Assembly: GCA_035493895.1 (NCBI GenBank)
Contig: DATJHM010000276.1
Span: 1 to 5,450 of the forward strand
Length of the DNA: 5,450 nt
Direction: 5' to 3'
Source: DATJHM01 sp035493895
GTDB lineage: Bacteria > Chloroflexota > Ktedonobacteria > Ktedonobacterales > Ktedonobacteraceae
Made by a program: the position numbers and the translations under genes. Of this stretch, positions 5,376 through 5,450 are shown in pieces. The notes beneath the pieces were generated by a model. The model saw only the letters and a program-made list of their open reading frames with translations. It did not search any database and was not told the DNA's origin. The stretch's first letter is position 1. The number at the start of each line of letters is the position of its first letter.

Positions 5376-5450
5376 GAACAATGGCATGCATCTTTCAGGG
5401 ATGTAGCCAGGCGAAAAGGACTTCTCGTACCTCTTTGTGCAGCATTTTAG

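Noticed and set aside
5381..5450. Open frame starting ATGGCATGC and running off the window
   Set aside because: It begins at the predicted transcription start, so it has no room for a ribosome binding site, and its short translation has no protein-like pattern. It is more likely leader sequence.

Overview
The window looks like chromosomal DNA from a GC-moderate bacterium, most likely a Chloroflexota member of the Ktedonobacteria type. That placement is inferred from the style of the proteins (an RsmD with an APPQY motif, an FtsH-like protease with a minimal N-terminus, long Pro/Ala-rich linkers) and from repeat-rich intergenic DNA. No rRNA or marker gene settles it. Four protein genes are supported, in two divergent two-gene units. 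I see no tRNA, rRNA, CRISPR array or transposase gene.

Layout. Positions 1-471 are non-coding and hold nested repeats: a complete 122-bp MITE-like element with perfect 19-bp terminal inverted repeats and a 13-bp flanking duplication (312-433), a second, window-truncated copy in opposite orientation (1-81), a REP-like palindromic block between them, and an 18-bp duplication of the 3' end of the adjacent rsmD gene. The minus-strand unit is a 379-codon gene of unknown function (1143-2282) followed after 2 nt by rsmD (472-1140), the 16S rRNA G966 N2-methyltransferase. Its likely promoter is an extended -10 at 2340-2348. The plus-strand unit is a single-pass membrane protein with a probable NTF2-like extracytoplasmic domain (2583-3245), followed after 20 nt by a 643-residue FtsH-type AAA+/M41 metalloprotease (3266-5197) and a hairpin terminator (5205-5232). 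A good promoter-like sequence at 5348-5375 points out of the window toward an unseen gene.

How the genes may work together. The minus-strand pair is probably co-translated, so the unknown protein may be linked to ribosome or RNA metabolism, but only position supports this. In the plus-strand pair, the protease has complete ATPase and zinc-site residues but almost no extracytoplasmic domain, while its operon partner supplies one. The two could form a split membrane protease complex. This is the most interesting functional hypothesis here, together with an unusual Gly/Met-rich insertion placed where FtsH has its second pore loop.
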